64,000 nucleotides of DNA from assembly GCA_019925795.1 (NCBI GenBank), contig CM034314.1, positions 80,224,780-80,288,779 on the forward strand, in the 5' to 3' direction. Position 1 is the stretch's first letter; every line of letters begins with the position of its first letter. Below the pieces are notes generated by a model that saw nothing but the letters and a program-made list of their open reading frames with translations, did no database searches and was not told the origin of the DNA. This document shows positions 61,334 to 64,000 of this stretch, piece by piece. This DNA is from Dendrobium chrysotoxum (Eukaryota > Streptophyta > Magnoliopsida > Asparagales > Orchidaceae). The translations under genes and the position numbers were made by a program.

Positions 61334-63304
61334 GAGGTGGGGGAAGATTATCTGGTGGGACTACACAAGCTGGATGTGATCAGGATGGAGGAGGGAGGGG
61401 ATGTTTCTCCTTCAGTGCAGTCCTTGATTCAACAATTTGGTATGATTTTTCAGCCACCTCAAGGATGACCATCTCCACGGGAACACGAGCTTATCTCCAC
61501 TTTGAGGACAAGGTGAATCTTTGGGAGGGGAGTATTGTTAGACCGGTCCAGCCGGTCCTGCAAGACCGGCCCGTGTGAAACAGAGGCGGAAATCTTCCGC
61601 CTCTACTGGAGCCCGATCCGACGCAGGAGCCAACGGAGCATCTTTGGAAGGTTTTTTTGAGGAAGTTTAGGAGGGAAATTGAATGTAGGACTGTTTAGAG
61701 ATTTCCTTTTGAATTGTATGCATTAAATAGTTTGTTTTCCTAGGGTTAGGGCATCTTGAATTTGGCTGAAATTGGAGGTCTCTTAGGTTTAGGTTTTGGG
61801 CTCTAGATTCATCTAGAGATTGGGAGAGATCGATCCTCCTCTCGAATAGAGGATCACTTGTATCTTGTTGTTTTCTTCCGATTAGTTGCTTTTCTCAATA
61901 AAAATTGCTGTTTTCCTCTGATTTTCTTCAATATTGTGGAGTGTTCTCGTTGTTTTCGTCAATATTGATATCGTCAATATTGATAGGATCTACTTGAAAT
62001 CTTCAAGTGTTTCCTATCAAAGTACTGACATGCAATTCGCTTATCAATGATGCAACCTTCCATTGAGGGCTAACTTGGTTAGGGCACTTGTTTTCAATAG
62101 CGGTGTCAGTCTGAGCTTCTGTCATTGCAGCCTGTGCAAAACGATGCATGCACCTATTTGAGTCATTGTGGATATATTACAGACGGTGATGAGAGACAAA
62201 AATGTTTCTACAGTTGGCAAAGTATTTGTGGTGAGGATCATTGATAACAGTCTGGCTTATGGGCCTAAGGGGGGTCCCTTCTATTTTCTCTCTTGCACTT
62301 CTTTCTGAAAATTGTGAATCTGTTAAAATACTTCTTGTTGCTGTAATATCAATATTAGACTGGTTGGAAGAAAATGATATTATTTATAAACTCAATTGTA
62401 ATATGACTTCAGATTTTAAGCTTTCTTTTGAATTTTCTTTGTTATAAACTTTTGATCTCCATTGTGAAACGTCATAAGATGGCCATATGTTTATTTACAG
62501 GCTTCAAATTTTAGGGCTTGATTACAGCTATCCATTTATGATTGTATCTATTAATTCAATTTTGAGCTGCAGGAGGTCATACAAGTCAAGCTAGGAACTA
62601 TAGCAGGTCGACTGACAAGCCCCTTTAGCCGAGAGCTTCCAAGCCATTGCTACTGCTTGCACCTTAGATGTTTTAAAGCGTGGCCTGGGGCACATTCCTA
62701 CATTCCTAGTTTAGATGATAATAACTAAGTAACTGGTGCCGTGTTAGCATAACTAGCCAATACCAAATTCAGCATGGGAGAAAGCCCGTAGCAATTGCTT
62801 CAGGGGACAGTATGAACTTGTAGACATGTGAAGGACCTGCATAAGTAATTGCTTCAGAGGATGGTGGGTACTTGTAGGCATCTAAAGGACATGCATAAGT
62901 TATTCTGGCAACAACACTGCCCAAAATGGAGCCAAAATTAACAAATGAAAATAAATAAATTAGTAAATAAAACGATTTCCTTAGGGGACCTGGCCACACT
63001 TCTGAATCTTCCTGAACTAATAAACCTTCTTGGTATCTTTCATTATTGAGAATGTTATGTTAGATGGTTAACCTCCCACTTTCCCCTCTCCCATCTTTCT
63101 AGTTATCCATATCGTGTTTTGTTTCTTATTACTGGCAATGGATATTGTGTGTTTCAGATTTATAGAAATAATGAGGTTTATTTATATAAATTAAAATTTT
63201 AGCAGTGGCACAGCCTTCTGTTGGTTTTGTTAAATATTTTGGTATTGATCAGCCAACCCATGCACATTAACTTCAACAATGACTCAATTAATTCTTGATT
63301 GCAG

Positions 63305-63446
63305 CATGTAGAGGTCCCAATTCCTTCACCAAAGAAAGATGAGGTATTGCTTAAACTGGAGGCGGCTAGCATAAATCCTGTTGATTGGAAGATACAGAAA
63401 GGGGCTATTCGACCATTCCTTCCGGCCAAATTTCCATTCATACCAG
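63305..63446 (+). CDS. CEQORH: Quinone oxidoreductase-like (ceQORH family), exon 2
   Basis: The exon follows acceptor TTGATTGCAG|CATGTA and ends at donor CCAG|GTAAAA, giving 47 codons plus one base. It carries LKLEAASINPVDWKIQKG and RPFLPAKFPFIP, the N-terminal GroES-like fold signature of the plant quinone oxidoreductase/ceQORH family. It lacks the zinc ligands of true alcohol dehydrogenases, as expected. Reading beyond the donor (KRYLSAKF...) is intron: it repeats the exon end, because 63,469-63,480 partly duplicates 63,424-63,436. About 550 bases of intron 2 follow to the window edge. Confidence 0.92.
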
Positions 63447-64000
63447 GTAAAAGATATCTTTCTGCCAAATTTCCATCAGTGAAGCATGCCATATTGAGGG
63501 AAGAAATTGATCTTAAGATAAATTTCCTTTATATGAAAACTATTAAATTATGTTAAGATACACTTATGATTGTTCTGTAATCAAGTCAACAATGCTGCAA
63601 GTTGTATTTGAGTTTTTTTTCCCTGGAGGTCATGTTCAAACTTTTTTTCAAAAGTTATCTCAGTATAAAAATATGCGTAATTGATTTGCCCACCGTCCGT
63701 TAAACTTCTTTTAGAGATATTAACCAGTGAGGATTTTGTTTTGGTTGGAAATCAACAGAACTCCCTAACTTTGCGTGGGATTTTGGCTATTGATTACTGT
63801 TTATTAGAACTCACATAATCCCGCCAGTGCTAAGGAGTTTTTATAAGCATATGATGAAGACTTTAGAATCATTGTCCGCAACCTTGATCATTTATGTTAG
63901 TATTAATTCTTATTTTTTGCTTGCTAAAGTGACTTTGATGGAGATTTGCTTATCTTCACTAACGTTGACAGCAAGTTTACTTTATAGGCTCTTTTTATTA
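63447..64000 (+). other. QOR intron 2, partial
   Basis: AT-rich intron sequence running to the window end. It begins with a partial repeat of the end of exon 2. No exon 3 is recognised. Confidence 0.6.

Larger units (their letters stand above)
59164..62024 (+). mobile_element. Complete LTR element with gag and protease but no reverse transcriptase (Ty3-gypsy derived)
   Basis: LTRs at 59,169-59,652 and 61,536-62,019 (both 484 bases) start TGTTAGACCGGTCC and end GTTTCCTATCA. Exact AAGTA duplications flank the element (59,164-59,168 and 62,020-62,024). After the 5' LTR, TTAGTATCATAGCA resembles the initiator-Met primer-binding site; TTTGGGAGGGGAGTA precedes the 3' LTR as polypurine tract. The 1.9-kb interior carries frameshifted gag (59,773-60,740), an aspartic protease (60,725-61,333) and then a junction (about 61,465) directly to the polyprotein tail. 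Reverse transcriptase, RNase H and integrase are all missing. It is a non-autonomous derivative lying in gene orientation. Confidence 0.93.
57404..63304 (+). other. QOR gene intron 1 (5.9 kb) with element insertions
   Basis: The intron has GT...AG borders. It contains a TIR-bearing element (57,595-58,229) and a gag-protease LTR element in the same orientation as the gene (59,169-62,019). The remaining stretches (58,230-59,160 and 62,025-63,300) show no coding sequence or recognised element. Confidence 0.85.

Noticed and set aside
63299..63556. An 85-codon gene starting at 63,299
   Set aside because: The ATG-like start is created by the acceptor region; the real coding part is exon 2 (63,305-63,446), and the rest is intron.

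Overview
This is a stretch of a nuclear plant genome, almost certainly an angiosperm. It is AT-rich, gene-poor and full of transposable elements. The plant signatures are a chloroplast-targeted DnaJ gene, a chloroplast-envelope quinone oxidoreductase homologue, Ty1-copia and Ty3-gypsy retrotransposons, a Cassandra-type TRIM carrying 5S rRNA sequence, RTE LINEs with (TTG)n tails, tRNA-derived SINEs, and hAT and Tourist-like elements. I do not assign a species.

Two real genes are visible, both split by very large introns and both running off the window. (1) A chloroplast DnaJ co-chaperone of the Arabidopsis DJA5/DJA6/DJA7 type lies on the minus strand from a TATA box near 42,068 to beyond base 1. 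Exons are about 41,950-42,038 (5'UTR), 32,093-32,223 (ATG), 22,541-22,679, 21,737-21,794 and 6,901-6,943. They splice in frame and encode a transit peptide followed by most of a J domain with an HPD motif. Introns 1, 2 and 4 are about 9.7, 9.4 and 14.8 kb. (2) A zinc-independent quinone oxidoreductase-like gene (ceQORH family) lies on the plus strand, with exon 1 at 57,323-57,403 and exon 2 at 63,305-63,446, separated by a 5.9-kb intron.

Layout: bases 1-6,900 are DnaJ intron 5, holding SINE, LINE and LTR-type debris. Bases 6,944-21,736 are intron 4, holding a Ty1-copia element whose 5' LTR is split by a second LTR, then a 5-kb unclassified GC-richer repeat block and an RTE LINE. Bases 22,680-32,092 are intron 2, with a 1-kb hAT-like element, a 307-bp tandem duplication and a Tourist-like MITE. 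Bases 32,224-41,949 are intron 1, with an inverted relative of the repeat at 4.8-6.4 kb, a decayed LTR retroelement and an RTE LINE. Bases 42,080-57,100 are intergenic, with a hAT MITE, two related gypsy-type LTRs (one a clean solo LTR) and a Cassandra TRIM. Bases 57,404-63,304 are QOR intron 1, with a TIR-bearing element and a complete but RT-less gag-protease LTR element.

The two genes share no obvious pathway beyond chloroplast localisation of their products. Most of the sequence is transposon history laid down inside introns. No operon, CRISPR array or functional RNA gene is visible. Exon boundaries were found by hand from splice sites and conserved protein motifs, and transcript data would settle them.
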